A stretch of 64,000 nt of DNA from Bacteroidales bacterium (GCA_020438105.1 JAGQVE010000006.1:1-64000); one strand, 5' to 3'. Numbered from the stretch's first letter, positions 1 to 10,300 are shown. The notes: generated by a model from the sequence alone, not told the origin. Made by a program: numbers and translations.

Positions 1-39
1 AATCTGAACCGGGTTCAGGAACTGGTTGCTGAGAAATAA
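1..39 (+). CDS. C-terminal end of an unidentified protein (cut by window start)
   Basis: The first 13 codons stay open from base 1 and end at TAA (37-39), giving a short charged tail ending VAEK. It is followed within 60 bases by a terminator-like hairpin, which fits a gene ending here. The fragment is too short to assign to a family, and the open frame could be chance. Confidence 0.4.
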   Translation, partial: NLNRVQELVAEK

Positions 40-72
40 ATATCCACCATGAATACTTGATGGCAGGGAACC

Positions 73-93
73 GGTTGGTTTCCTGCTTTTTTT
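73..93. terminator. Hairpin terminator between convergent genes
   Basis: An inverted repeat with arms GCAGGGAACC-like and GGTTTCCTGC (one G-T wobble) is followed by a run of seven T. It lies between the plus-strand gene tail ending at 39 and the minus-strand acetyltransferase ending at 92, so it could serve the plus strand and overlaps the acetyltransferase stop. Confidence 0.55.
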
Positions 94-574
94 ATATTTC
101 CAACTGCCAGTACCCTACATCAATCCACTGCCCGAATTTCAATCCAACATTTCTTAAAATCCCCGACTTTTTGTAACCCAATTGTTCGTGTAACTTCACG
201 CTGGCCTCATTGGGCAGGGCAATACTGCCAATGGCTTGCTTAAAACCAAACTTTTTAAGCATGCTGATCAGCTCATTGTAAAGTTCTTTCCCAAATCCAT
301 TTCCTGCCTTTTCATGATCGATATAAATCGTGGATTCTACCGTAAATTTATAGGCAGTTCTTTGCTTCCAGTCGGTGGCATAAGCAAAACCAATTAAATT
401 TTCTCCCATTTCAGAAACCAGCCATGGAAATTTACTGGTGGTTTTTGTGATCCTGTTGCGCATATCGGTGGGAGTTACCGGCATATCCTCAAAGGTTGCA
501 ATCGAATTTTGAACGTAATAATTATAAATGCGGCAAATTTCGACACTATCTTTCGCAAAAGCATTTCTGATCAT
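92..574 (-). CDS. GNAT family N-acetyltransferase (phosphinothricin acetyltransferase-like)
   Basis: This 160-residue protein has the layout of the small Pat/MnaT branch of GNAT enzymes, which move an acetyl group from acetyl-CoA to the amino group of small molecules such as phosphinothricin or methionine derivatives. The N-terminus (IRNAFAKDSVEICRIYNYYV) and the phrase SIATFEDMP are typical of the branch. The acetyl-CoA loop is at about residues 90-100 (GNGFGKELY), followed by the IALPNEASVKLHEQLGY segment common to this group. The ATG at 574 is preceded by a very good Bacteroidota promoter (596-625), supporting the start. The substrate cannot be read from sequence. Confidence 0.88.
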   Translation of the reverse strand: MIRNAFAKDSVEICRIYNYYVQNSIATFEDMPVTPTDMRNRITKTTSKFPWLVSEMGENLIGFAYATDWKQRTAYKFTVESTIYIDHEKAGNGFGKELYNELISMLKKFGFKQAIGSIALPNEASVKLHEQLGYKKSGILRNVGLKFGQWIDVGYWQLEI

Positions 575-595
575 AGAAAATAAAGTTTAAAAACC

Positions 596-625
596 CAAAG
601 GTATAAAATGGGGAAACAACTCAAA
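596..625 (-). promoter_or_regulatory. Promoter of the GNAT gene
   Basis: On the minus strand TTTG (625-622), 18 bases, then TAccTTTG (603-596). Both elements match the known Bacteroidota sigma-ABfr consensus (TTTG, about 19 nt, TAnnTTTG). The start codon at 574 lies about 20 bases downstream. Confidence 0.65.
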
Positions 626-668
626 TGGATTAAATGATGAATAAATTTATATTCCTATTTCCCCGGAT

Positions 669-1127
669 TCAGGCTTCTCCGGTATTTTTCCGTTTGAAAT
701 GTTTTCGTGCCGCATCAAGCGGGTATCGTCTTTCGAAGGAAAAACGTTTGGTGTAAAAATTATAGAGAAAAATGGTGGCAGTGGTCAGCAGTTTGGCAAG
801 GATATCATGCTTGTGCATAAATGGAAAAGAAAAGATCAGCAGGTTAAAAATTCCCTGGCTCAGGAGCCATCCTATAAATGAAAACATAATCGACATGCCC
901 AGAATGGCATAGGTTTTACGTCGTGAAGCAAAGATAAACCGCTTTTGCAAAATAAAATTTACAAGCATTCCGATGGAATAGGAAATGGCATGGCCTGTGG
1001 TTTCGCTCGTGAGCATAACCAGGGTTAAAAACAGGTAAATTCCATAGTCGATGAGTGTTGCAACTGATGATGTGACAGCAAATTTTAATTTTGGAATTAA
1101 AAAGTCCCGAAATGTTTCTTTATGCAT
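669..1127 (-). CDS. GtrA family membrane protein
   Basis: A 152-residue integral membrane protein with four predicted hydrophobic helices (about residues 15-35, 45-60, 75-95 and 105-125) and a basic C-terminus. The opening FLIPKLKFAVTSSVATLIDYG, helix spacing and Q-K-R-F-I-F motif after helix two are typical of GtrA. GtrA proteins work with family-2 glycosyltransferases in moving or using lipid-linked sugars for surface polysaccharides or teichoic acid-like decoration. The divergent neighbour at 1262 is such a glycosyltransferase, which supports a joint role in making polyprenyl-phosphate sugars for the cell envelope. Confidence 0.85.
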   Translation of the reverse strand: MHKETFRDFLIPKLKFAVTSSVATLIDYGIYLFLTLVMLTSETTGHAISYSIGMLVNFILQKRFIFASRRKTYAILGMSIMFSFIGWLLSQGIFNLLIFSFPFMHKHDILAKLLTTATIFLYNFYTKRFSFERRYPLDAARKHFKRKNTGEA

Positions 1128-1174
1128 TTTCCCAGCGTTTCTGCGGATATTTTATGGATAATCCGTCTGTGGGT

Positions 1175-1182
1175 CAAAATTA
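1175..1182 (-). promoter_or_regulatory. Promoter -7 element of the GtrA gene
   Basis: The minus strand reads TAatTTTG, a perfect match to the Bacteroidota -7 consensus TAnnTTTG, 48 bases upstream of the GtrA start codon. A TTTG lies upstream but at only 15 bases spacing, so the -33 element is uncertain. Confidence 0.5.
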
Positions 1183-1229
1183 TGAAATAATGCATTACAA
1201 AGGCTTCGGAATATGTAATTGAATAATAT

Positions 1230-1237
1230 TACTTTTG
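1230..1237 (+). promoter_or_regulatory. Promoter -7 element of the glycosyltransferase gene
   Basis: TActTTTG matches the Bacteroidota -7 consensus and ends 24 bases before the ATG at 1262. It overlaps the alternative upstream TTG start at 1235, arguing against that start. With the element at 1175-1182 it forms a compact divergent promoter region. Confidence 0.55.
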
Positions 1238-1261
1238 CCGGTAGAACCGATTCGGGTTGAT

Positions 1262-2011
1262 ATGATCAATGATAAAAAAATAGTAGTAGTTCTCCCTGCT
1301 TACAATGCAGAATCGACCATCGCAAAAACCTATGCCGAAATCCCGTTCGATATTGTGGACGAGGTTGTTTTGGTAGATGATTTCAGTCGGGATAAAACGG
1401 TACAGGTTGCAGAGGAACTCGGTATTAAACACATTGTAAAACACGATACAAACAAGGGTTACGGCGGAAATCAGAAATCGTGTTACAACAAAGCACTTGA
1501 ATTGAATGGCGATATTGTGATCATGCTGCATCCCGATTATCAGTACACACCCAAACTGATCCATTCCATGGCATACCTTATAGCCAATGATGTTTACCCG
1601 GTTGTTCTGGGTTCACGGATTTTGGGCAGGGGTGCATTGAAAGGTGGCATGCCCTGGTATAAATATGTGGCGAATCGTATCCTTACTTTATCCCAGAATA
1701 TTTTGATCCGTCAGAAATTGTCGGAATATCACACCGGTTACCGTGCTTTTTCAAAAGAGGTACTGCAAGCGATCAATTACAATATCAACTCAGATGATTT
1801 TGTGTTTGACAATCAAATGTTATCACAGATCTTTTTTGCCGGCTTTGAAATAGCCGAGATCACCTGTCCCACCAAATATTTCCCTGAAGCTTCTTCCATC
1901 AATTTCAGGCGAAGTGTAAAATATGGTCTTGGTGTTTTGGGAGTATCAGTTCGTCATTTTTTGGCTAAAATGGGCATGTACCGTTCACGCCTATACAGTA
2001 AACCGACCTAA
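1262..2011 (+). CDS. Family 2 glycosyltransferase (polyprenyl-phosphate sugar synthase type)
   Basis: A 249-residue GT-A fold glycosyltransferase of the dolichol/polyprenyl-phosphate mannosyltransferase type. Visible features are the nucleotide-binding strand VVVLPAYNAEST near the N-terminus, the DDFSRD metal-binding region at about 40, the GYGGNQKSCYNKAL segment at about 65, and H-P-D-YQYTPK at about 90. There is no C-terminal membrane region, consistent with a partner GtrA protein (divergent at 669-1127) supplying the membrane part. ATG 1262 is chosen because a promoter element sits over the upstream TTG. Its stop overlaps by three bases the end of the convergent cyclase gene. Confidence 0.87.
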   Translation: MINDKKIVVVLPAYNAESTIAKTYAEIPFDIVDEVVLVDDFSRDKTVQVAEELGIKHIVKHDTNKGYGGNQKSCYNKALELNGDIVIMLHPDYQYTPKLIHSMAYLIANDVYPVVLGSRILGRGALKGGMPWYKYVANRILTLSQNILIRQKLSEYHTGYRAFSKEVLQAINYNINSDDFVFDNQMLSQIFFAGFEIAEITCPTKYFPEASSINFRRSVKYGLGVLGVSVRHFLAKMGMYRSRLYSKPT

Positions 2012-4827
2012 ATGGCCTGCAATTCGGCAAGGGCGGCTTTCGCTTTTTGGGCCGGTTTGTATCCCGGATCCGCATTTCCCCAAATTTCATTCGCTATTAT
2101 CAGGTACTCACGCGCTTTTTCTTTTTTACCCCTGGCCAGTTCAAGCATCCCGGCTTCATAATTATTTTTGGCGTTGAAAGGGTTAAACTTCAGGGCCTTG
2201 TCTATTTCTTCTGCCGCCTGTTTGTAATCTCCCAGTTCGCGGTAGCTCCTTGAAAGCCACCTGTAAACAGCAATATCAGTTTTTTTAAGCTGATAATACT
2301 GCTGGTATTTCTCAACAGCTTTTTGATAATCGCCATTGATCTCGGCAATTTTTCCCTCAGCACCTAAAATGTTAGGATAAAGTGTTTGTTCTCCAAAACC
2401 TTCCATCAAAGCAATGGCATCATCCACGTAGGAAGCCGCTTTATCTGCATCACCAACTTCGGTGTAATAAAAAAGATATCCAAAAGCAGCCACCTTGTCG
2501 AAGGGCGGTTTAAACTCACTTTCGGTTTTTTTCAAGAGCTGAAGGGCTTCTTCTTCTTTCCCTGCATCCAGGAATTTGCCAATGAAAAATACCCTGAAAA
2601 CCTTTTGACGCAAAGGCGGCATGATGCGGTCGTAAATTTTAAAAAGCTGCTGACTGTAATCAAACGAAGTAAGTGCTTCGCCTTTTACCAGGTAATAATC
2701 TTCGTAAACCTGCATTATGGTAATTGAATCCATAGGTGTTTTGCATTTCTGCAAAGCTTCATCAATCCGGGTTTTAGCCTGTTCAAATTTGCCTTCACGA
2801 AGGTCAATATTGGCAAGTGCAGCAATGGCACTCATTTTCCAGGGCTCAATGATCAGGGCTTTATCATAGTTAACACGGGCTTTGTCAAATTCGGCCAGGT
2901 TCCGATAGCTGTCGCCAATATTTTTAAAGGATGCAAAATCGTTGGGATACTTTTTCGCATATTTCTCATAATATAAAAGTGATGAGTCGTATTTACCTGC
3001 CATTTCGTAAATATCGCCCAGTAATTTAACATACTCATATTCATCCGGAACAAGCTTTAAAATGATCTTGTACTGCTTAATGGCGGCATCCATGTCATTT
3101 TTCATCAGGTAGCGCTGCGCCAGCGATACCTTTGCATTGATATCGTCGGGGTACAATTCGGTCCACATTTTCATAACTGCATTGGCCTCATCTGCCTTTT
3201 GATCGGCGAGGTAATAAAAAAACTTGGCATAAAACTGATTGCGCTCCGGCAGGTTATAGCGCTTGTCCATGGTGATTTGTAAAGCTTCTTTAGCCTTATC
3301 AGGCATATTGCTGTTAAAGTAGAATTCAGCTATGGTAAGATATGCTATGGCAAAGTTATCGTCAATGTCGATAGCTTTTTGCGAATATTCAAGACTTTTG
3401 GGCCAGTTGTTATTAAATTTGATCTCCATCAAACTCTTCATATAATACTCAAAAGCTTCAAATGATTTGGTGAAAATGGCCTCAAGCGGGAGATCGGTCG
3501 CCGACTCTATCTGCTGATCAGCCATGCCAAGCGCCTTTTTTAGGTCAACAGTAAGCTGATCAGTTAAAGCAAAAATGTCACTATTTTCATAATTCAATGT
3601 AGTGACCAAAGTTCCTTTTTTAGTATCGTACAAATTAAGATTTACCAGCCATGTGTTATTTTTAAAATCAAAAGAGCCGGTAGTGAAATAATTCCGGTGG
3701 TAATAATCGGCGATTTCCTTTTTTAGCATCAAGGGCGAATTGAGCCCGTCAGAAAATCCTGCATCCCTGAGTTTGTCGAGATACTGCAGGGATGATGTTG
3801 CATCAACCAGCAAATCCTGACTGATATCGTAAACGATGGTCGTTGGAAATCCATATTGCAACCATTGAAGCGTAGAGTCCCCGGTTTTATTATCAAAAAA
3901 GAATACGACCAGTTTTTTACGGAATTCGCTTTTTAAGATGGTTCGTTGGATGGTTTCACCGGATTCATTTTCAACTGTTAGGGTAGTGGTGGCAGCACCA
4001 AGATCTTTGCCCTGAAAAAGTATGAATGAGAGGATACCGGTTAAAATCAGGTTAGCCGGGAATCCGATTTGCTCCGCCCTGGTCCATCGCGATGTTTTGC
4101 GTTTGCCATGATAGTATGAAAAAAGGAAAACGGTGGGCAACAAGGAAATTAAAATCACCCACGTGAGATCAACCAGGTAGGGAGATAAAAGGTAGCTGTC
4201 GACGATGGAGGTCACTGCCAGCCTGATGATCCAGGCGCTGGCAAGATATCCGATTACAATTTGGATTACGGCCCGTTTCCAAAGGTCTTTAATGATAAAA
4301 GCAAGGTTGCGTTGCTCTCGTTGGGTAATCCCATCAATATAAACCTCGTAAATACCAACAGCGGATTTTACCCCTTTTAATTCCTTTTTCCCAAGCGGAA
4401 TAGTTTCAATATCAGATTTGTTTTGCAATTGGCTGTGCACATCCTCCGAAATACAGATGCCATTGGGTGGAGCCAGCGGTTCAATGCGAGCTGCGGTATT
4501 AACTGCCGAACCAAATACATCCCCATCCCTAAAGATCACATCACCAATATGGATACCTGCCCTAATGGTCAGTTCCTCATCTTTTAGCCTGTTTTGGGCA
4601 GCAATGGCAAATCTTACCGCCTCTACAGCACTGCCGAACATCATCATAAGTCCATCACCAATTTCCTTGATTACTTCGCCCCCAAAAGATTTTACAAGCG
4701 GGAAAATGATTTCACGCTGCTGTTGCAATAACTGCATGGTGCGTAGCTCATTTTCTTCCATTTGTTTGGTGTACCCAACAATATCGGTAAAAACGATGGC
4801 TGCTAATTTATGATCTTCCTGACCCAT
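2008..4827 (-). CDS. Class III adenylate/guanylate cyclase with membrane region and TPR repeats
   Basis: A 939-residue protein. Residues 1-165 form a class III nucleotidyl cyclase catalytic domain with both metal aspartates (D15 in FTDIVGYT, D58 in EIGDGLM) and the transition-state Asn and Arg (N110 and R114 in SAVNTAARIE), so it should be active in making a cyclic nucleotide. About three hydrophobic helices follow (roughly 190-290), then a TolB/FlgO-like region that opens VVFFFDNKTGD at about 310, then many TPR repeats to the C-terminus. Cyclase-TPR proteins of this design are frequent in Bacteroidota, but their ligands are mostly unknown. It sits at the downstream end of a minus-strand signalling island. 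Confidence 0.88.
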   Translation of the reverse strand: MGQEDHKLAAIVFTDIVGYTKQMEENELRTMQLLQQQREIIFPLVKSFGGEVIKEIGDGLMMMFGSAVEAVRFAIAAQNRLKDEELTIRAGIHIGDVIFRDGDVFGSAVNTAARIEPLAPPNGICISEDVHSQLQNKSDIETIPLGKKELKGVKSAVGIYEVYIDGITQREQRNLAFIIKDLWKRAVIQIVIGYLASAWIIRLAVTSIVDSYLLSPYLVDLTWVILISLLPTVFLFSYYHGKRKTSRWTRAEQIGFPANLILTGILSFILFQGKDLGAATTTLTVENESGETIQRTILKSEFRKKLVVFFFDNKTGDSTLQWLQYGFPTTIVYDISQDLLVDATSSLQYLDKLRDAGFSDGLNSPLMLKKEIADYYHRNYFTTGSFDFKNNTWLVNLNLYDTKKGTLVTTLNYENSDIFALTDQLTVDLKKALGMADQQIESATDLPLEAIFTKSFEAFEYYMKSLMEIKFNNNWPKSLEYSQKAIDIDDNFAIAYLTIAEFYFNSNMPDKAKEALQITMDKRYNLPERNQFYAKFFYYLADQKADEANAVMKMWTELYPDDINAKVSLAQRYLMKNDMDAAIKQYKIILKLVPDEYEYVKLLGDIYEMAGKYDSSLLYYEKYAKKYPNDFASFKNIGDSYRNLAEFDKARVNYDKALIIEPWKMSAIAALANIDLREGKFEQAKTRIDEALQKCKTPMDSITIMQVYEDYYLVKGEALTSFDYSQQLFKIYDRIMPPLRQKVFRVFFIGKFLDAGKEEEALQLLKKTESEFKPPFDKVAAFGYLFYYTEVGDADKAASYVDDAIALMEGFGEQTLYPNILGAEGKIAEINGDYQKAVEKYQQYYQLKKTDIAVYRWLSRSYRELGDYKQAAEEIDKALKFNPFNAKNNYEAGMLELARGKKEKAREYLIIANEIWGNADPGYKPAQKAKAALAELQAI

Positions 4828-4881
4828 ATGGTTTAAATTTTATTCGGTTGGAAAGTAAAAAATTTACTCCAAAATTATAGA

Positions 4882-5571
4882 TTATTGTTCAATTACGAGT
4901 ATAAACCCGATGCCATGAATATTGTTTATTTTAACTTTCGGATCGGCGGAAAGGTGTTTCCTGAGTTTGCTGATAAAAACATCGAGGCTACGGCTGTTGA
5001 AATAACTGTCGTTGTCCCACACATCCTTCAGAATTTCCTCTTTTTTGATCACTTCATTGGGATGTTGTACCAAAAAATTTAAAAGTTCGGCTTCGCGGGA
5101 AGTAAGTCTCTGAACTTTATCTCCGATACTCAGGTTCATGTTAAAATAATCAAATGTGTAATTCCCAAGTTTGAAAATACCCCTGCTTGATTTTGAATCT
5201 GTTGTAACTTTATTTCGCTTCAAAAAAACTTCAATTTTTAGTACCAATTCTTCAATGCTGAATGGTTTGGTCAGGTAATCATCACCGCCAATGGAGAATC
5301 CTTTTACCCGGTCTTCCATCATAGAGCGCGCAGTTAAAAAAATGATCGGAATATGTTCGTTTTGTTCACGGATTTTTTTTGCGAGGGTAAATCCATCCAT
5401 TTGTGGCAACATTACATCCAATATGCAGAGCTTGAAATGGCTGCTGTTAAATACCTTCAGCGCTTCAGTACCCGATTTACATAAAGTAATTTGGTATCCT
5501 TTTAACTGCAGATTTTCGCGTGTTACAAAGGCAAGATCCGGATCATCCTCAACATATAAAATTGAATGCAT
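4882..5571 (-). CDS. OmpR/RprY-type response regulator
   Basis: A 229-residue DNA-binding regulator. The receiver domain occupies residues 1-115, with acidic pocket E8-D9-D10, phosphoacceptor D52 (LDVMLPQMDG) and the conserved Lys at 102 (LTKPF). A winged-helix Trans_reg_C domain covers about 130-229 (RLTSREAELL; SRSLDVFISKLRKHL). The N-terminus ILYVEDDPDLAFVT and the length match the RprY group of Bacteroidota, whose usual partner is a RprX-type kinase; the best candidate in the window is 12637-13899. A short gap (62 bases) separates it from the upstream hybrid kinase. Confidence 0.88.
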   Translation of the reverse strand: MHSILYVEDDPDLAFVTRENLQLKGYQITLCKSGTEALKVFNSSHFKLCILDVMLPQMDGFTLAKKIREQNEHIPIIFLTARSMMEDRVKGFSIGGDDYLTKPFSIEELVLKIEVFLKRNKVTTDSKSSRGIFKLGNYTFDYFNMNLSIGDKVQRLTSREAELLNFLVQHPNEVIKKEEILKDVWDNDSYFNSRSLDVFISKLRKHLSADPKVKINNIHGIGFILVIEQ

Positions 5572-5633
5572 AAGCTTTTTGCCATCAAATTATTACGATG
5601 TAAAGATACATTCAAAATTTGAGTGCTTATAAA

Positions 5634-6713
5634 TTATTGGTCTGTAACTGGTACTTCTATGGTGAAGGTAGATCCTTTGCCTGTTTTTGAATTTACTGAA
5701 ATGGTTCCGTTGTTCATTTCTATGAAATCTTTGCAAACGATAAGCCCCAGCCCGGTTCCCCGTTCTTTGGCAGTACCAATGCGTGAAGTATAACAATCCA
5801 GGGTAAACAGGTTATCAATTTGTGATTTGTCCATTCCAATACCATGATCTTTTATGTCAATCCGCAGTTTGTTGTGGGCTGTTTTGCTGCTTACCTCAAT
5901 GAAGTTATTCCTGTGAGAGTATTTTATTGCATTTGTAAGTAAGTTAAATGATACCACCCTGAAGGATTCCGAGTCAACATAAACTTCATGATCCGGGGCA
6001 ATATTGGTTATGATTTCAATTTCTTTGGAGTATAGCGTACTTTGAAGTGTTTTTATTTGCTCGCGGATTATTTCTGACAGGTTGCACATTCTGGGTTTGA
6101 GCTGGATATGTCCGGTTTGGCTCCTTGACCAGTTCAGCAAATTCTTGAGCATATTGAATGTTCCTCTGGAGCTGTCGAGCATCACCTCAAAAATCCTGAG
6201 CATATCCTCTGGTGACTGTTTCTTGTAATTTTGAATAAAGTAATCCATGTAACTGATGATTCCGAGGAATGGATTTTTAAGGTCATGGGCAATAATTGAG
6301 AAAAACTTATCTTTTGTATCGGCCAAACTTTTAAGCTGCTGTTCGGTTTTTTTACGTTCAACGGCATATTTCATCACCCTGTATAATAATTCGGGTGTAA
6401 TTTCATCTTTTAACAGGTAATCCTGGGCACCCATTTTTACAGCCTCCAAACCCGTTACTTCATCATTGAGGCCGGTTAACACAATGGTGGGCAGATTTGG
6501 ATAAATATCATTAAGTGTTTTTACAGTTTGTAATCCTGTAGAGTCGGGCAGGCCAAGGTCGGTAATTATTAACTCGTAACCGTTTTTAGTGGCATTTATT
6601 ACATCGGTCAGATTCTGTATTACAACAAGATCAATATCTTTATTTTTATCCAAAAGATATTTTGAAATTAACCTGGCATCACCTGGGTTATCTTCAAGCA
6701 ATAGGACTCTCAT
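5634..6713 (-). CDS. Hybrid protein: receiver domain followed by histidine kinase
   Basis: A 359-residue cytoplasmic protein. Residues 1-120 are a receiver (LEDNPGDARL; phosphoacceptor D52 in ITDLGLPDSTG; K102 region YLLKDE). A HisKA dimerisation helix follows with H143 (FFSIIAHDLKNPF), then a HATPase_c domain (N box NLLTNAIKYSH, G1 DHGIGMD, G2 GTGLGLIVC). No membrane helix or signal peptide is seen. A receiver placed before the kinase suggests that phosphorylation of the receiver by another kinase controls autophosphorylation, so this protein may relay signals inside the cluster. Confidence 0.9.
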   Translation of the reverse strand: MRVLLLEDNPGDARLISKYLLDKNKDIDLVVIQNLTDVINATKNGYELIITDLGLPDSTGLQTVKTLNDIYPNLPTIVLTGLNDEVTGLEAVKMGAQDYLLKDEITPELLYRVMKYAVERKKTEQQLKSLADTKDKFFSIIAHDLKNPFLGIISYMDYFIQNYKKQSPEDMLRIFEVMLDSSRGTFNMLKNLLNWSRSQTGHIQLKPRMCNLSEIIREQIKTLQSTLYSKEIEIITNIAPDHEVYVDSESFRVVSFNLLTNAIKYSHRNNFIEVSSKTAHNKLRIDIKDHGIGMDKSQIDNLFTLDCYTSRIGTAKERGTGLGLIVCKDFIEMNNGTISVNSKTGKGSTFTIEVPVTDQ

Positions 6714-6931
6714 AATTCGGGGTTTCTCGGATATGCTTTTATTACTGTGGAAGGGTTTCTTTTGTTACATCAACCTTTATTTTTTTGCATATAGATTGCA
6801 AGTGGCAGGTTAAAATGTATCTTGGTTTAAATGGTTGTAAATGTTTTGGTTGGGTGTAAAAAATTACGGTAAACAAAACAATTCAAATGGGGAATGGAAA
6901 GTAATTATTCAAATTATCCTTTTTCTTAAAA

Positions 6932-7357
6932 TCAGGTTTTAAAGGTGATATTAATTTTACAGTTTTCAATATTATGAATAATATTAAAGAATTCCATCAA
7001 ATCAAGCGGCTTTTCGACATAAGCTTTTGCACCCCGTTTAATAGATTGACTCCGATCATAAGGGTCATTTGAAGATGACAGGAAAACAGCAGGTATTTTA
7101 GAAAGATCCTCATCCAGGATGATATAATCAAGCACTTCAAACCCGCTTTTTTTAGGTAGATTGATGTCCAGAAAAATCAGGTTTGGCCTATTTGTATCTG
7201 ATTTAATCTCCGACAGGTAGGTAATGGCTTCGTCACCATCGAATTTTACCTGTAATTGATGTTCAATGCGATATTCCTTGAAAAATTCCTTTAGTAATCT
7301 GATGTCTCCTGGATTGTCCTCTACAAGTAGTATGTTTAATGGTTTCTCAGTTGACAT
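6932..7357 (-). CDS. Single-domain response regulator (Rcp1-like)
   Basis: A 141-residue stand-alone receiver with pocket E13-D14 (LLVEDNPGDIRLL), phosphoacceptor D64 (FLDINLPKKSG) and the conserved Lys in YVEKPLDL. There is no output domain. It starts three bases after the stop of the giant kinase gene, so the two are almost certainly cotranscribed. The NPGD and LPKKSG motifs are those of the Rcp1 family, which take phosphate from multi-PAS kinases. Confidence 0.9.
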   Translation of the reverse strand: MSTEKPLNILLVEDNPGDIRLLKEFFKEYRIEHQLQVKFDGDEAITYLSEIKSDTNRPNLIFLDINLPKKSGFEVLDYIILDEDLSKIPAVFLSSSNDPYDRSQSIKRGAKAYVEKPLDLMEFFNIIHNIENCKINITFKT

Positions 7358-7360
7358 TTG

Positions 7361-10300
7361 TTAAAGTTTTTTTGGTATTGTAAAATAAAAAGTGGTTCCG
7401 TGTCCAAATTTTGATTCAACATGGATGGTCCCATTATGTCGTTCAACTATTTTTTTACAAACGGCCAACCCAATGCCTGTGCCTTCGTATTCTTCGCGTG
7501 AATGCAGCCTTTCGAAAATGCCGAATATTTTATCAAAGTATTCACTTTTTATTCCAATGCCATTATCTTCAATTGCAAACTCCCAAAAGGGATCTTTGTC
7601 AACAACCGAGATGCTTATCTCAGGCGATTTTTTACCTTTAAATTTTATTGCATTTGCCACCATGTTCTGGAACAATTGAGTCATTTGCGAAGGTTCTGCG
7701 TTAACCATTGGGAGTTTGCCAATTTTAATGATTGCACCCGATTCGCTGATTGCTATATCCAGATTTCTTAAAATATCGTCTAACACTTTAGTTAAATTAA
7801 CATGTATGTGCTGCGAGGCACGTGTGTCGATCCTTGAGTAGAGCAGCAGGTCTTTGATCAGTTTTTTCATTCTTTCTGCTCCATCCACCGCAAATTTGAT
7901 ATATTCACGGCCTTCATCATCCAGTTTATCGGCATAGTTTTTAGTAATGAGGCCCATAAATCCCGTGATCATTCTCAAAGGTTCGTTCAAGTCGTGTGAG
8001 GTGATGTAGGCAAACTGCCTTAATTCATTGTTTGTCCTGCTTAGTTTTTCGTTGGTATGCAGTAATTCTTTGTTCAGTTTTACCAGGTTATCCTTGGTTT
8101 TTTGCTCTTCACTAATATCGAAAATGATTCCGTTTACTTTTTCCGGTTTTTGTTTTTCGTCCAGCGAAAGAAAACTTGTTCCCGAAATTTGTTTTTCTAT
8201 TCTGTCGTTTGGCCGGATGAAACTAAATACATAAAAACTTCTGTTGTTACCGATATCAAGTTTACGGATAATTTCATCAAACATTTGCTGATCAGCAGGG
8301 TGGATCATTTGTATAAATGACTTCATGCTGTTATCAAATTGTTTCGGATCAATGCCCAGAATATTAAAGGCATTATCCGACAAATAAACTTTATTATCAT
8401 TGATGTTCCATTCCCAGGATCCAAGGTTTCCAAGCTCTTCAGCAAAGTTTAATATTTCCTGTTTTTTAATGATCTCAACCTGGTTTTGTTTTTTATCTGT
8501 GTTGTCCAAAATCATACCGGTTAGGCAATCTTTTGATCTGGCTACTGATATATTTAAATTCTTATTCCCATTTTTACCCGAATTAAAAAGGTATTCAAAA
8601 TCGGAAATAACTTCACCCTGTTCCAGTTTATACCATCGTTCCTCATTTGCTTTTAAGGCTTTTACGAAGGGGAGTATGGGTGTTTTATTTTTTTCAGCGG
8701 TTTTTATGTTCAGTATTTTCTGCAATTCATTATTACCGAAAATAAGGCTGCCATTTAAATCACATTGGTACATTCCTACCGGGGTACTTTCGAAAAATGA
8801 GCGAAAACGGTTTTCATTTTCGGCCAGGGATTGCTCTGCTACCTTTCGATCTGTTATATCGGTCGACATTTCGAACCGCACATATTTATCGCCCCACTTA
8901 ATAGCCTTATTTAGGCGATGCATCCATTTCCCGGTTTTTTTATTGTATTCTTCAAATTCAAAAACTTTTCCCAAATTATGACCAAATATTTTCTCGTTAT
9001 TGCAAATTTCGCACGGGATATCCTGATTCCGATAAACCTCGTAACATTTTCTGCCGGTGATTACTTTCGGGAATCTTTTTTTCAATTCATCATTTGCAAA
9101 CAATATTTCATAAGTTTTGGGGTCAGCAATACAGATATAGGATTCAAGTCCGTTAAAAATACTCATCAATTTTTTACGCTCATCTTCAATTTTATCAGCA
9201 TATGCTTTTTTATCGGTGATATCTTCAAATACAGTGGCAAAATGATTTTCCATAGGTCTGAAAACAGTTACTTTGAACCATTTATCCTGGAGTGGGCCAA
9301 ATTTAAATTCCAGTTTTTTGGACCTGCCTGTTTTTGCAACATCCCCATAAATTTTTATAAGGTTAGGTTTCATATTGGCAATTCCAGGAAATACTTCAGT
9401 TGCTCTTTTACCTATTATATTTGAAAGCTTAAGGTCAGTATATATTTCAAATTTTTTATTCCCTTCCAGGAAAATGTAATCAACAGGTTGGTTCTCTGAG
9501 TCATAAATTACTTTATGTAGAGCAAATCCACTTGACAAGCGTTCAAAAAGACTTCTGTATTTAATCTCATTGGTTTTAATTTTTTCACTTGCTAAAACAA
9601 TTTCAGAAATATCTGAGGCGATTGTTCCAATGCCATCAGCGACTTTGAAGGTTCTTAAGTTAAGGTGTCTGCCGCCAAAGGTATCATTTACCTGATCAAA
9701 TTTAATAACCGGTTGGCCCGTTTTTATAACTTTTTGATAATCCTTGATTCTTCCGGTAATCTCGGCGGTGGGGTCAATTTCTGAAATATGTTTTCCGATC
9801 AATGACGATTTAAGCACTCCTTTGGGGAAAAAGCCAAGACCTGTTTTGTTTATATCAACGAGATTCAGGTTTTTATCCCAAAGAACAAAGGAATCAGTGG
9901 CTGCATCCATGAACTTTGAAAGTAAATCCTTTTGAATTCTAAGCTGGTTCTCAACATTTTTGGTTGAGCTAATATCTACCAATGTAATTACTGCTCCATC
10001 AATTACCCTGGCGGAGGTTATAAATGGTGTAATCCGCCGAAGGAAGTACCTGCCTTCCGTACCTACAATCTCCTCTTCATGCGAAACAAGGGTTTCAATA
10101 ACTTTGGTAATTTTGTCAACCAAATCGTCAGGTTTATCTGATGGAAATCTGGATGCAAAAGCTTTGATGGGGCGCCCAATATCCCCGTCATTTAAGTTAA
10201 AATGTAATTTAAGTGCAGGTGTGAATTTACGAATGGTGAGGCTCAGGTCAACAAACAGGGTTCCGATATTGGTGCTTTTGAGCAGGTTGTCAACATCATT

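Noticed and set aside
2008..2011. Overlapping convergent stop codons as a sign of an assembly error
   Set aside because: Both proteins end at normal family length; touching or overlapping convergent ends also occur at 47123/47127 and 53080/53082.
8400..8981. Plus-strand frame of 193 codons within the giant kinase gene
   Set aside because: Low-complexity Phe/Ser-rich antisense shadow of the PAS region, without any start signal.
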